Part shown: piece by piece, positions 33,667 through 47,120 of the stretch
Position numbering within the stretch: position 1 is the stretch's first letter
Layout: every line of letters starts with the position of its first letter
Assembly (NCBI RefSeq): GCF_958979055.1
Contig: NC_084886.1
Span: 44,318,654 to 44,382,653 of the forward strand
DNA from: Alnus glutinosa
Taxonomy: Eukaryota; Streptophyta; Magnoliopsida; Fagales; Betulaceae
Direction: 5' to 3'
Length of the DNA: 64,000 bases
Notes under the pieces: generated by a model
Database searches by the model: none
Seen by the model: the letters and a program-made list of their open reading frames with translations, nothing else
Told to the model about the DNA's origin: nothing
Position numbers and translations under genes: made by a program

Positions 33667-35500
33667 TAGGGGCGGAGGTAGGAAGGAGCTTGGGGGGCCT
33701 TTACCCCTAATTTTATTTTATTTTATTATTATTTATTTATTTTTTTTATTTTTTTTTTAGTTTTGGACCTCTTAAATTTCTTTTTTCAATTGCCCCTCCC
33801 CTTCACCTCCCAATTTTTTTTTCCTACTCTTGGAATTTTTTTATTTTTTTTCAAAAGTCCTAGTTGCCCGCCTTCAAAAACTCATCAAGGGGCAAATATT
33901 TTTCAAGAAGATCGAGTTTCATGAGTCACACTATGTTCTGCCATTTTTCATTAGTTCTTTTAACCTAAAACCAGTCACCAGCCAGCCAAAGGTCGGGGAA
34001 GATAGGTTAAAGATGAAATATTTTTAAAACTCACCATTTTGTTTAACAAAACGTTGAAAGAATGACACTTAAAGACTGACTTGTCTTTTAATAGATTGAA
34101 GACTTAAAAGACTTGTCTTTTAATGAGATTTGTCTTTTAATAGGTTGAAGACTAACGAGACTTGTCTTCTAGTAGATTTGATAGAAGGACATGTCTAAAG
34201 TAATGGGACTTGTCTTTTAATAGATTTGAAAGAAGAACACGTCTAAAGCAATGACATAGGTCTAAATTAAGACTTAGCTTTAAGGACTTTTCTTAGGTAG
34301 TATATATTACATTTAAAATACCTTTAAAATTATTTGTAACCCTCATTGCCATATTTGTGATTCTTCATTGTCATTCCTAAAAGTTGTCGTTCAAGTTTCA
34401 ACAATTCTTGAATTTGGGATTTGTGATTTCTTCAGAGAGTATTACTTTCTACTTGAAGTCTTCAACAATTCAAATCAATTGCTTAACTATTTTGTTTTAG
34501 AGCTTGAGAGGTATGCAATTAAACTTTTACATTGATTAATTTTTTATATTTAAATTGTTCTTTTAAATTAATTGTTTAGGAATATATATCTATTTGAAAT
34601 TTTACATATTTTAATTGTATAAAATATATAATTCTAGTTACATGTGATTATGAAGAACAATAGTAATTCCTTTGAACTCCAATCAAATTCTAAACGAGCT
34701 CTTGTCGAGATAGATTTAGTAAATCTGCCAAGAGATCCTTGCTTAAGAAAAAAAAATTCTGATTACCATCCGAGTGATAGAAATCAAATTCGAAGAGCAT
34801 ATCTACAAAAAAGACCTTGTCAACCTAATTATGATTTTCCAAAAAGACAATTGGGAAAAACATGGCGTCGTTTTAGTCCAACATATTTTATAGAATATGC
34901 TGATTGGCTGGAATATAGTATTTTAGAAGATGTTGCGTACGGCTTATTTTTGTTATCTCTTTAGACCAGACACTAGAAATCAAGCTAGACCAGACACTAG
35001 GAATCAAGTAGGAGGAGACTCATTTGTCACTTAAGAGTTTGAAAATTGGAAAAAGAAATAGAAGTTATAGAGCCATATGGGTCTCACAATAGTGCACATA
35101 ATCATGCTTGAGAAAAATGTGAAGCTTTGTTAAATCAAAAATAAAGCATCATAACAATTTTTGACAAACAATCAGATAGACAAAAAAGAGAATATAGAAC
35201 TCGTTTGAATGCATCTGTTGATTGTATTCGCTTTTTACAGAAACAAGGATTAGCATTTTGTGGCCATGATAATCTAAAGACTCAAGTAATCAGGGAAATT
35301 TTCTTAAATTGTTGCGGTTTCTTGCGAAACATAATGAAGAAATTGATAAGGTAGTTGATGTGGTCGTTTTGTGTACAAAAATATCAATAATAAAATTATC
35401 ACTCGCAATAGTACGAATCTTTATAGGATATGGCTATATTGAAGGTATCGAACCTCAAGGACTACGTAAGTATTGTTATCAAACTTTTCGAGATTAAATA
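33667..35500 (+). mobile_element. hAT transposon (ZMYM1/TTF-type), 5' half
   Basis: The left end AGGGGCGGAGGTAGGAAGG resembles the group's terminal repeat. After an AT-rich leader with diverged repeats of GACTTGTCTTTTAATAG (about 34070-34225), the frame 34644-34964 encodes the N-terminal TTF-type zinc-finger region: LPRDPCLRKKNSDYHPSDR, LQKRPCQPNYDFPKRQ and WLEYSILEDVAYG. Weak traces in other frames continue to about 35490 (LAKHNEEIDKVV), where the transposase normally enters its next domain. The catalytic core and 3' end are missing. It does not overlap the part present at 30300-32412, so the two could be separated halves of one ancestor or two copies. Confidence 0.7.
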
Positions 35501-35978
35501 TAACTTAATTTAAAAGATGTTTGATTTGATTTTAATAAATTCATAAAAGTAAAAGACATAAATGTAAGTAGAGTAGTGATGACAGAAAGAATAGGGGGTT
35601 GATTTCACTACTTACCGCATAACAATGGTCAATCATAAATTAACAAGAAAAATTCAAACTATGCATGATATAGGGCTCGTCTCACTCGAGTAATCAAGAA
35701 ATTACCTCTAAAGAATAAATATAATCCATCTTCAGTTGACACGGATCATCCACCTAACCACTAAGATGCGGTACGACCCATCTTCCTTAGGTATGGATTA
35801 GCTACATCTTTAATAGGATACACACAATCAATGGAATAGTATAACCCATCTTGAGTTGGTACGAACTGTCTACCTAAATTACAATCCGTCTCTCCTAGGT
35901 ATGACCTATCTAACCCTCTTGATCATATATCAATTAAAACTGTTATATAACAATCATTCACATAATCATTGAAAATAT
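35501..35978. other. Unassigned AT-rich DNA
   Basis: This stretch has weak internal repetition of AACCCATCTT..GTTGGTACGA and GGTATGGATTAG or CTACC motifs (35720-35910). No gene or known element end was recognised. The duplicated block begins at its right edge. Confidence 0.3.
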
Positions 35979-37889
35979 GACTGTCACTTTAATGAAGCTA
36001 ATTCTAAATTATTACTTTGTGTTTTTTTTTTTTGAACAAATAGCATGTGCTATCATTAATATTGCAAACAGCCTGAGGCTTAAAACTTGAAAATAAGGGA
36101 CAAGACCTCCCCATTCTCTAAGCCAGAAGGATCTGACTTAGTAAAACAGTTGCCTAAGCAGAAATACAAATTTAACAAGAATGACATTTGAGCCTCTCTT
36201 GCAATAACGCTCACTCTCTAAAAAAAGATGGCTGATCTAGCAATTAGCCAACAAATATTCCCATAAAATTTGAACCAAACACAAGAAGACTGTGACTGGA
36301 GAAACATGAGAAGAACACAGACAAAACAGGTAAAGAACACCGAAACAAGCTACCGGTAGTGGGGGAAGGAGGCCAAGATGCCGGACGGTGGCGCGCGTCG
36401 TCACTGGTACCACCTAGACGAAGATTCGACGCCGTATAACCAGTTGCCACTGTGCCTGATCTGAAAAAGGCGGAGCGTGGCCTTCACGCCCACCAAAGAG
36501 CAGAGAGCTCTCAGGCGCATGGGCACCACGCACCAATCACCAACGACCTACACGACCGGAGCTTGAGGCGGCATGGGCAGAAGACGGCTGGGAATACAAC
36601 TGGGGGGCGCGTGTCAATCAGAAGTCGGCGGAGAAGTGTAGATCTGGCTCCCAAAATCAAAGAAAAATGTGAAAAAAATGGGTCAAAAATCACCCCGTCG
36701 ACAACACATTGTTTCGGCCAATCGCCCATAGAAGACATCTTGAAATGAACAATCCTGCCAAAATGAAAGAAATAACAAAGAAAAGCAAATAACAAGCCAC
36801 CATAGCCCAAAAAAGCTAGGGGAAGGTCAGCCACCACCGGATCTAGCCGGGGGGAACAAAAGCTCCACAACCCTATAAGTTAGGAAAAAAACTAACCCCA
36901 CTGGACCAATCCAGGGGGAACAAAAAACATCCTGACTCATGAGAAGCCAGAGGGAAATCACCACCAAGAGTGGGAGGCGTGAGGCCACCCCCTCCCGGTG
37001 AAAACCATGCTCATAGGGGAGGGGCTCTAGAGGAGAGAAAAAAGAAAAAATAATTCTTTTCATGTAGGTTACATTATATATTTTAAGCGATACTTAAATT
37101 TTGTTGAATTATTTATTTATTGCGTTAGTTATATTTTTTTTAATATTTGTATTTATGCTCCTAAAAAAAAAATGTGTCCCCCAAACTAAAATCTTGGTTC
37201 GCCACTGCTAACGGTGTACAATAAACTTAGACGACAAACTTACGGAAGAATTTATTGCGAATAATCGAAAACTCAGGCATCTAATTACCAAAATTAAAAA
37301 ATGAGAGAGTGAATTCAAATTACGTGTTTACCCAAAAATTTATCATACATTTACCATTTTTTAAATCCTATGAAATTAATTATAGATATTGTTTCCTAAG
37401 TTTTAGATTTGAAAAATATTTATAAACCATGTAATCATTGCTACTTTCATGCATTTGTTTTTTTGATATTTTCCATTTCTCATAAACCATGAAATCATTG
37501 TTACTTTCTTTATTTTTTTTCTTAACGGGAGAAATCATGGTGAATTTCATCTACTTTTTAGAAATCATCTACGTTAACAATGATCAAAGTGAAAAGAACA
37601 CCAAGCTTGAAGCTACAAAGGAATAAGATATTAGATTGCGTTTGTAGTTTGTACACAAGGTAATGATTTCTATTATTTTTCTTTTTAAATAAAATTGTAA
37701 CAAGTATTTTATTTATAAGTAAAATATGTATTAAAAAAAAATCATATGTTTTTAAATTGCACGTAAGCAACTACTAGCAAGTGTATTTTAAAAAATAAAA
37801 AAAATACACATAACCTTTGAAACTACCACTTTATTGTCAATGTCTCATCCAAACTACCAATGGTGTCAATCTCTTTCCCTAAACTACCG

Positions 37890-37932
<43 letters not shown>

Positions 37933-39497
37933 GTGCCCCCTAATGACAAAAATACCCTTCATAAAATTATTAAAATTAAAATATATATAAAATAACAAAA
38001 AGTCATACAAAAAAATTAAAAATAAAAACGGGTTTTTCTTACTTCTTTTCGTTTGTTTTTTTTTTTTTTTTTTTTTCATTTTCTTAAAAAAAAAATTGTT
38101 ATTTTCTTTTTCTTTTTTTTCTTTTTTTATAATTTTTGTTTTTTCCTTAATTTGTTTTTTAAAAAGTTGTTTTTTTTAGTTTTTATTTTTTTTTTCTAAT
38201 TTATAAGGACATTTTTGTCTTATTGAAAAAAATGTATGGTCATTTTTGTCTTTTTGTTAGTCTTAGAGGGGACACTAACATGTTTTGATAGTTTGAAGGG
38301 GGAAATTGATACAATTAGTAGTTTGGGGAGATATTGACAATTAAGTGGTAGTTTGAAGGAAATATGTATACTTTCATTTTTTAAAAACACAAAATTTTAT
38401 GCTCCTTTTTTTTTTGACGTAAAATGGTTTCTGTCGTAAAATATTTTCAATAAAATCATTTTTCCTAAAAATATTTTTTTGGCTCTTACAAGAAAATCAC
38501 CAATGGCGAAAAACCACCGGTGACGAGATTCCGGCCACTTTCACCGAATTCTGGCTACTGTTGCCGGAATCCAGTGGCAATGACCAGATTCTAGCAACCT
38601 TCGCCAGAATCCGACAAACCCGAATCTCGGCCAAACTGGCCAAAATCTGGCCTAATACGGCCGGATCGGGATTCCTATGAAGGTTGTCAAAATCCGACAC
38701 AAATGACAAGATTTCAAGAAAAAAAAAAATGGCCGGAATCTAGCAAAGAACAGTCGAATTCAGGCCGTAAGGGCCAAATTCTGCCCAATTTGGCCGAAAT
38801 TCGGAGATGGTTGCCAGATTCCCGCGATGCTCGACTTCTTGAACGTGAAGGTCGATTGCGTTGTTCAAAATGGGTCAAATGCGTCTGTCGTCTAGTGAAA
38901 ATTATTTACGCTTTTAAAATGATTTATGCTTTTAAAATTCGTAAATCATTTTTCGAAATTTATTAAGCATTTTTTGTCAAACAAAAATCATTTTTAGGTT
39001 GACTATTATTTTCATCCCACCAAATACTGAAAAATATCAAAAACATTTTACGCCGAAACAAACGAAACATTAAAGTAGAAACAAACACTAAAGGTTATTT
39101 ATAAAAAACACGTTTTTATTAATTACTCTTGCACTAAATCAAACGTACACTCGGTATGTAATTACGAATAAAATGTATTATTGTCTCTCTTTTATGAGAA
39201 CTGACCAGATCGAAGACGGGGAAAAAATGGGCCGTGATTGCATAATCTGAGTCATTGATCATGATGATGAGGTTTCCTCTACCATTATCTACTGAATGCA
39301 TGAGTGGTTTTACCTGAATAAATTGGGTTGCAAAGGTAACGAAATTTTGACTTTCTTTGTTTATTTTCTGGGCAAATTGCCAAATACAACAAAAAAGAGA
39401 GGAGAAGAATGTCACTCATGGAACTACAATGATCGAGGAAGGGACGGAATTGGAATGTATGTATTCACTTTGGTCAATAGAGGGAGGGACGAAATTT
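35979..39497. repeat. Repeat-rich duplicated block, copy II
   Basis: This is the second copy of 53-3667, with the same internal order: a minus-strand retroposon-like segment (36020-37060), a hAT-like remnant ending near 37208, a foldback element (37804-38372), the GGAATCTGGC-rich segment (about 38420-39060) and the NPF-upstream segment (39165-39497). Differences are small substitutions and run-length changes, such as a long A run at about 37892-37930. At its right end it abuts the CACTA-type complex, beyond which NPF copy 2 starts. Confidence 0.85.
37804..38372. mobile_element. Foldback element, copy 2
   Basis: Block II counterpart of 1909-2571. The arms are TACACATAACC...AAACTACC on the left and GGTAGTTTGAAGG..GTATAC on the right. 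The centre is shorter, with long A and T runs and no (TTA)n. Confidence 0.65.
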
Positions 39498-39860
39498 TGT
39501 GGCGTGTCAAACAGGCACGCCACTATTATATATAGTAGCGGGTCGGTCTAACACGCCACAATTATATAATAGATAACTACAATTAAATTTGATTGGTTTC
39601 TTAATTAGACAACTAATTAAAATCGATCATACCTATTCATGATTTAACTGCATGACACCCCATGCAACTAAGTTCTAATATATGTAGAGTATAAACTACA
39701 ATTAAATTTGATTGGTTTCTTAATTAGACAACTAATTAAAATCGATCATACCTATTCATGATTTAACTGCATGACACCCCATGCAACCAAGTTCTAATAT
39801 ATGTAGAGTAAAATGATATAGTTTGGTGGGATGATTATTATGAAATTGGCAAAATAATAA

Positions 39861-39894
<34 letters not shown>

Positions 39895-42429
39895 TAAAAA
39901 AAAGATGCCCCTGTTGAGTTGTAGGATATATATATATATATATAAGAGCTTATATAATTATATTTGATCACCGTCACAGTATTTATTGCCCATTACATTA
40001 ACACCCATTGTAAATATGACATTTTTTTTTTCTTTTCCAATTCTTGTACATATAATCTGGTACAAAAATAATAATTTGGTCATTTGTTGTCCATATATCT
40101 AGAGTTTAGATAAATTTAAAGATAATCAAATAAAGTTTTTCTTTTGGGAGGGGGGGACAAAACCATTCAATATGATCGATCGGATGATCTATCGATCCTA
40201 TTGATCTATCATGATTGATTAGATGATCTACCATAATCGATCGAATGATCTATCGATCCTATTAATCTATCTTGATCGGCTGATCTACCTTGATCGGATG
40301 ATCTAATATGTTAGTTTAACATACTATATAAGGTAAAAATGGATTTTTTTTTTTAATAAGACAAAAATGTCTATAAATTTGAAAAAAAAAAATAAAAATA
40401 AAAATAACTTTTTAAAAAACAAATTAGCAAAATTAAAATTAAAAAAAAAAAAAAAAAAAAAAAAAGAAAGAAAGAAAAAGAACGATTTTTTTTTAAAACT
40501 CAAAATTAACTTAAAATAAAATAAAAAAACCAATTTTTCAAAAAAAAAAGTTATTTAAAAAAAACGAATTAAAAAAATTAAAGAAAAATAAAAAAAAAAA
40601 TAGAAAACGAAAAAGAATTTATTTTAAAAAAACAAACGAAAAAAATACATAATAATTATGAGAACAATTTTTTTTAGAAAAAAGAAAACAAACGAAAAAT
40701 AAAAAAGAAAAACCTGTTTTTTATTAAATTAAAAAAACGAAAAATAATTTTTCTTTAAAAACAAAAAACAAAAAAATATATATGAAAATTAAGAGAAAAA
40801 AAAACCAATATATATATTCAAAAAAATGAATTAAAAAACCAAAAAGCTCATGATTGAGCCTTTTGGGGGGAGGGGTCCCGCGCGCGCCTCACCCCCACGT
40901 TAATTTTTTTTTTGTTTCTTTCTAAGTAGCTTGTACTCTCTTTACTCTCTCTCTCAACTTCATTTGATTCATTTCTCATTTCTCAGAACTCTCGTCTCTC
41001 TCTCTCTCTCTCTGGTCTTTGTTTCAGATATTTGATTTATTAAAATCTGCTACAATTTTAAAGGAAAACAAGAAGAAAAAGGTACCTTACTCTTCTCCAT
41101 TTTCTTCTTCTTCGTCTTTATGGTTTCTATTTCTTTTCTTTTTGCAAATTTTGTGACATATCTCAGCTCTGTCTCTCTTGTATTTGTTTCAGATTTTGGT
41201 TTATTTATTGCAATTATTGAAATCTACTTCAATTTTAAAGAGAAACAAGAAGGAAAATGTACCTTACTCTTCTCCCCTTTCTTCTTCTTTGTCTTTGTGG
41301 GTTTCCATTTCTTTTATGTTTTTTTTTTTTTTTTGCAAATTTTGTTAATTCATTTCTTTGGGGTTGAATTTGCAAATGTCCAGAAGTTTTATCAGTTGTG
41401 AGATCCCGGCGGGTCATTTTTAAATTCTTATACTTCATCTTCTTCGTTTTTTTTTTTTTTGAAATATATTTTGTTTTGTGCGACTCTGGCTCCCAAGTCG
41501 GCTTCATGTTCATCCCGCCGGAAAGATCGACTCCGGTCAGACCCAGTACATGGCTGCCACCCTCTCCGTCCAGTCCTTCCCCGGTGGGTCAAGGATGGAG
41601 CTGTGGGGCTTCTTCACTCTGCCAGTGGCCAGAGTGGACTTCCGGGCAGTCTTTATGGCCAAATGCTTCCTCAGAACCTTGCCTCCGGTGGACTTGCAAG
41701 TGGTTTGCTTGGTGAGGGGCACTGAAAAAATGGCTGGATCTGAGAAAATGGCCAGATGTGAGCTAGTGGGAGAGATGAGGAGAGGGGGTGTGTTGGGGGT
41801 AAATATTTTTTTTAAAATTTTTTTACATAATTTTAGTAACATGCAAACACAGGTTACTAAAAATAATATATTTTTTAATTTTTTTTTTTTAATATACTTC
41901 AGTAACGTGTGATTTTTTTATTTTTTTTAATTTTTTTTTATTAAAAGTTAGTAACGTTCAAAAGTGTTGCACATTACTAAAATTAGTAACGTGCTACATT
42001 TGCGCGTTACTAAATTTTAGTAACGCGCAAATGTAGCACATTACTATTTAGTGATGTGCAACACTTTTGCACGTTTCTAAAATTTTAGTAACGTGCAAAT
42101 TTTTCCACATTACTAAATTGTAACGTGATGACAATTTTCACGTTACTAAAATTATTTTAGTAACTATGGGATTAGTAACGTGAAAATCACGTTACTAAAG
42201 TAAGGTTACTACACTTTAGTAACGTGAAAAAGGGTTTTGCACGTTACTAAAGCAAGGTTACTAAAATCTGAATTTTTTGTAGTGACGCCAGTATTTTACT
42301 GGCGTGCTGAAACCAACACGCCACTAATAATTTTAGTGAGGTGTTATGATTTAACACGCCACTAATTAGTAAAGTATCAAAAAGTAATTTATTGTAGACA
42401 CGCCATTAAACGCAGAGTTTTTTGTAGTG
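39498..42429. mobile_element. CACTA-type transposon complex
   Basis: Two right-hand CACTA termini are visible: TTTTTTGTAGTG ending at 42429 and TTTTTGTAGTG near 42283. Before the inner one, GTAACGTG/CACGTTAC motifs recur many times (about 41840-42270), like CACTA subterminal repeats. GGCGTGT/ACACGCC repeats accompany the outer one and also appear at 39500-39560, which may be the degraded left end. Between them lie a 119-base tandem repeat, a TA/TAA-rich tract, an A-rich tract (40320-40850), a CT-rich stretch (40910-41330) and a GC-rich open segment (41470-41780) of unknown origin, perhaps captured. No transposase was recognised, so it is non-autonomous or composite. Confidence 0.55.
39573..39810. 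repeat. Tandem duplication, 119-base unit
   Basis: ACTACAATTAAATTTGATTG starts at 39576 and again at 39695, and both units end TTCTAATATATGTAGAGTA. The units are almost identical, so the duplication is recent. Confidence 0.85.
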
Positions 42430-42607
42430 CTGCTAAAATACCACATGGTGTTTTTGATTTTCTCTTCCTTTGTGGAGGTTTATAATTATAAATATGAATG
42501 TTCATGCATACCTCTTTGTGACTTTGTCTCCCTCTCTCTATAACGGGCATCAGCAATTACTTTGCACCATGTCAGTCTCTCAAATCGGTGTTTATTCAGA
42601 CTTGTAG

Positions 42608-45527
42608 GGGTTGAACGATGAAATAGGTGTGAAAGATTTTGGATACCAACCCAGGAACATGAAGAATCCGAGAGAAGGAGGATTTAGAGCCACCTATTTC
42701 ATCTTTGGTAAGTAATTCAATGCACAACATGACCATTTCGAATGAAAATTGCTTTTATTTGTGTCACGGGCCAATCTGCATACTATACAAATTAAGTTGT
42801 CACAACGTACACTTTCAATGACTTGCATCATGTGCGCACAGGACACACAACGTACACAGGCCATAATCAGAATGTTGGACTCATTAATGTCATTATTTGA
42901 TATCTTGCAGCGATGATGGGGCTGGATAACATAGGCTTTGTGGCTAACATGGCAAGCTTGGTTCTATATTTCATGTTAATCATGAACTTTGACATCTCTG
43001 GCTCTGCAAACACAACTACAAACTATTTGGGTACGTGCCACTTGTTGACACTCGTTGGAGGGTTCATCTCTGATAGCTATATGACTCGTCTCAACACTTG
43101 TGTACTCTTTGGTGGGATTCAACAACTGGTAAAGTTTACTTTTTTAAGTACAAACAAGTATATATATATATATATATGTTCTAATACCAAGTTAAATTAT
43201 CATTTATCTTAAAAGACTTCAGCTGATAAGATGAGTTTAAATTTTATTATTTAATTAATATTTTAAGACGCATGGCCTTCTAAGTGGACCCTTAGTGCTG
43301 GAGGAGTCAACTATTAAGGCTTACAAAGATTTAATTAACCAGTGCATGGAAATCATTTTCCAGAAGGAAAATATAAAGAATATCACATGGTTGGCTTGTG
43401 AAATCGATTCATTAGTTTAGGATTATGTGGGCAATCTTGAATCAATCACACTCTTGGAACTGCTCACAAAATTGATTAGATTCGCAAGAAACTAAATTGG
43501 TCCATGATTAATTTGCATCTTCCAACATTTACAACCAATGATGTTGATATGGATATAATTAGTTTGAAAAACTGTAAATGTCGATTAAATATTAATGTTA
43601 ATTAATTATTTGATTGATCCAAGAATATAACTGTTTTAATTTCTTTTTTCTTTATGCTTTGGATGAAAGAGAATGACTGTTCAGTTTAAGCAAAGGATTG
43701 CCATAGAAATCAATGATATATGCTTTGGGGTGTACTACTTTCAGGGATATATATTGCTCATAATTCAATCCCATTACCATAAACTGCAACCTAAACCTTG
43801 TGGGGAGTCAACCTGCGTGCATGGTACAAAAGCTTTGTTGTTTTATGCTTCGATGTGCTTAGTGGCACTTGGAGGAGGTGGAATCAGAGGCTCTGTTCCA
43901 GCTTTAGGCGCCGATCAGTTTGACGACAAGGACCCTGAAGAACGCAAGCATATAGCCACCTTCTTCAATTGGTTTCTGCTTAGCATTACCATTGGGGCTT
44001 CCATTGGTGTAACATTTGTGGTGTATGTCAGCTTACATGTTGGGTGGGACAAAGGTTTTAGCATCTCTATGTTATGCGCATTTGTTGGTCTTGTCTGTCT
44101 TGCATTAGGAAAGCCATTTTATCGTGTTCGGGTGCCGGGAGAAAGTCCGTTGTTGAGAGTCTTACAGGTATCTCTGTTTTAATATCATGTTAAATCACTG
44201 CTAATTTCAAAAATTTATACTGATAAAAATGGATGAATTTATTCCTTTAATTTAAATTTTTACTCGCTCTAGCTAATTAATGAGCTATTAACTCCTTGTA
44301 GAACTCATTTGAGACTAGATTCCTTGCAGGTTTTGGTGGTGACAGTGAAGAACTGGAGGGTAGATGTACCCAACTCGGATGAACTATATGAGCTACGCGA
44401 TCGCAAGTCTCTTTCAAATGGAGAGCTCATCCCCCACAGCAACCAGTTCAGGCAGGATTTCTTAGCTAGCTAGCCATTGTTAATTAAGAACAATTGCTAT
44501 AAAAAGTTTATAGACGGCATTTATGAAATCTAACAAATTAAAAGGCTAAAGAATATAATACGAACTGATCATCCAACTTATATGTTTGACTAGATTGCTA
44601 GACAAGGCAGCTGTTCTGCCAAAAGGCATGGAGGCAAGCAAATATTGGAGGGTGTGCAGGGTAACGCAAGTGGAAGAAGTGAAGATTCTGACAAGGATGA
44701 TGCCCATCCTTCTAAGCACCATCCTCATGAACACATGTTTAGCCCAGTTGCAGACCTTTTCCATCCAACAGGGGACCATCATGAACACACACATTCACAG
44801 ATTTGATGTCCCATCATCCTCAATTCCCGTGATTCCTTTATTGGTCATGTCCATTCTCATTCCCGTGTACGAATTTGCCTTGGTGCCAATCTTGCGTAAA
44901 ATCACCGGCCACCCCAACGGCATAACCCACTTGCAGAGAGCGGGGGTTGGGCTTGTCCTCTCCGCAATCTCAATGGGTATAGCAGGCATCATAGAAGTGA
45001 AGAGGAAGCACGAATTCATCCACCACAATCACCGAATCAGCGTCTTTTGGCTGTCTTTCCAGTATGCCATCTTCGGAATTGCAGATATGTTTACACTCGT
45101 GGGGCTGCTGGAGTTTTTCTATAAGGAGGCGCCTGTTGGCATGAGATCCCTTTCCACTTCTTTCTCCTGGCTCTCTTTGTCCATCGGCTACTACTTGAGT
45201 ACGGCGTTCGTTGAGCTCATAAACTTGGTCACCGGTAAGCTGAGTAAGAGCAAGATGGGGTGGCTGGAAGGGCGTGACATGAATAAGAACCATTTGGAGC
45301 GCTTCTACTGGCTCTTGGCAGTTGTCAGCATTCTCAACTTTGTTAATTACATGTTTTGGGCTAAATGGTACAAGTATAAAACGGATGCTCCGATTGATGA
45401 AGGAACGCTCTACTCAAATCAAAGCCAATTAGCAGGCGGCGCAGATCAATCATTATCTGCTACTACTACTACTATGAGCTTTACATCCAAAAACCAAGAG
45501 CAAGAAGATGATCAGAGAAAGAATTGA
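42608..45527 (+). CDS. NRT1/PTR family (NPF) transporter, copy 2
   Basis: Five exons correspond one-to-one with copy 1: 42608-42707, 42911-43128, 43745-44167, 44330-44451 and 44594-45527. They join in frame into 598 residues ending at a stop, with no internal lesion. Exon lengths equal copy 1 except the last, which has small in-frame changes (ASKYW, YSNQSQLAGG). The second visible intron is 616 bases against 92 in copy 1. The fourth again has a GC donor (CAG/GCAGGA). TM1 reads MMGLDNIGFVANMASLVLYF and PTR motifs are kept (GGIRGSVPALGADQFDD, FFNWFLLSITIG). A CACTA end lies about 180 bases upstream of the first visible exon, so the promoter and first exon may be lost or displaced. Substrate unknown. 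Confidence 0.85.
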
Positions 45528-47120
45528 ATGAGGTTAAGTAATCTTATGTCCATGCATGAAAACTTAACTTGATCACCAATATTTCTGAAGGTTGAGCAAA
45601 TTAAGTAGTCATGCATGTCATAATTAATTATATATATCTTACATATATTTATACAATCCTTCCTCCTCCCCTGCAATCCAACAAAATGGGAAGTAAACTT
45701 TTAATTAATTTGTAGTTCGCTTTTTTGAAAATATATATCCATATATGCTCGATCTATAGATTAATAAATGAAGGACTTTCTCATTATATTTGAAGCGTTC
45801 ATGAATGGTGGGCAAGATTTTCAAGGCATTAATACAGAAGGCTTTGTGAATCTGTGATAATAAATCGCAGGGGTTCTAGACTGGAATATTGTCTGGTTGG
45901 ACATGCCAAAGTAGAGCTAAATCTAAGGCTGGGCATCAAGTCAGCCAAAACAGACCAGGCCGATACTACCAATGGGATTTGTCCATAATGGCCTAGCGTT
46001 GGTGGTGGCTAACACACAGTGCCACATGACATTACCTCATCAGTTTGTAAGCCCTTATAGTAAATTTGGTAGTACCTCTACCATTGCTCAGGGGTTGAAT
46101 ACCAACCCAAGAGGTAGTGCTTAACCCTACTTAAATCTTTCCCATCCCTAAGCATACAGTTTGAAGTGATGTCATTTTAGTTACTAGAAAAAGTTGTAGA
46201 GCCGAAAAATGTAGGCTACCATTGGATGACATAAATATTTACATATAATAGGATAGGATCTATAGCAATTACTTGTCCGAATTGCTAACAATTTGGGTAA
46301 TTATTATGAGAGAGTTTATATAAGATTTACTTGTCCAAATAAATTTTGAACTACACGACAACCGTGAGTATCATATGACTCTCTAACATTAGTTGTCCAA
46401 ATTGAACAGGTAATTACTGTGGATTCCAACCGTATATAATACCCACATTCCCTCCTTCAAATTTGTTATCAGCAATGGTGGAGCAACATGACCAATGCAG
46501 TAAAATAATGATTCAAGTAGAGAGGGAGCTGAATCAATGCTCCAGCTGCCAACAACCATTGTTATGATGGATAGATATATGCACTCCCTAAGATACAACA
46601 TGCAACCAATCTTAATTAGTAAATCTTTTCTTCACCTCATTACCAATCCATCGCCCTTGCTTCTGGCACTAATTGCTCAATGTCGATCTCAAATCGCAGC
46701 AACAAACAAAATGCATAAAGGTAAATTATAGCCAAGCATCATCAAGGCTCCTGAAGTAGTATTCATTATTAATCGAGCACTAAAATACACGCTATGATAT
46801 CAACAAAGAAAATGGCCGCCCTCAGGATATATAGCTTTTGCTGCTAGTCGATCAGTACAAGAGAAATATACTGATCAATGCCAAACTCCCAACTGATAAA
46901 AAAAAATTCCAAGAAAATATCTAGCTCTAAATCTTTCCCACCATTCATGAACACTTTAAATAGAGTATACATAATATAATAAAAGCCAACTACAAAGTTT
47001 ACCTCTCTTTTTGTTGGATTGCAGAGGAGGTGGAAGGTTTGTATAAATATGTAGGATATAATTAGGACACTACTTGCTCAACTTTCAGAAATGGTGATCA
47101 GGGTAAGTTGTCATGTAATA
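45528..47120. other. Region between convergent NPF copies 2 and 3
   Basis: The 3' flank of copy 2 (to about 45970) matches that of copy 1. The 3' flank of inverted copy 3 (about 46940-47120) carries related sequence in reverse. Between them lie a MITE-like piece (45980-46100, related to 28960-29250), a second AT-rich MITE-like stretch with TTACTTGTCC motifs (about 46262-46415) and a segment shared with 50990-51145. No gene was found. Confidence 0.5.
46500..46800. repeat. Segment shared with 3' flank of the F-box gene
   Basis: GCTCCAGCTGCCAACAACCATTG, GCAGCAACAAACAAAATGCATAA and GTAAATTATAGCCAAGCATC occur here in the same order as related sequences at about 51030-51145. Here the two halves are separated by about 100 extra bases (46565-46670). 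The duplicated piece ends at CGAGCACTAAAATACA. Confidence 0.65.

Noticed and set aside
41120-41401. Secreted or membrane protein of about 93 residues
   Set aside because: Phe-rich frame from T- and CT-rich DNA inside the CACTA complex; no support.
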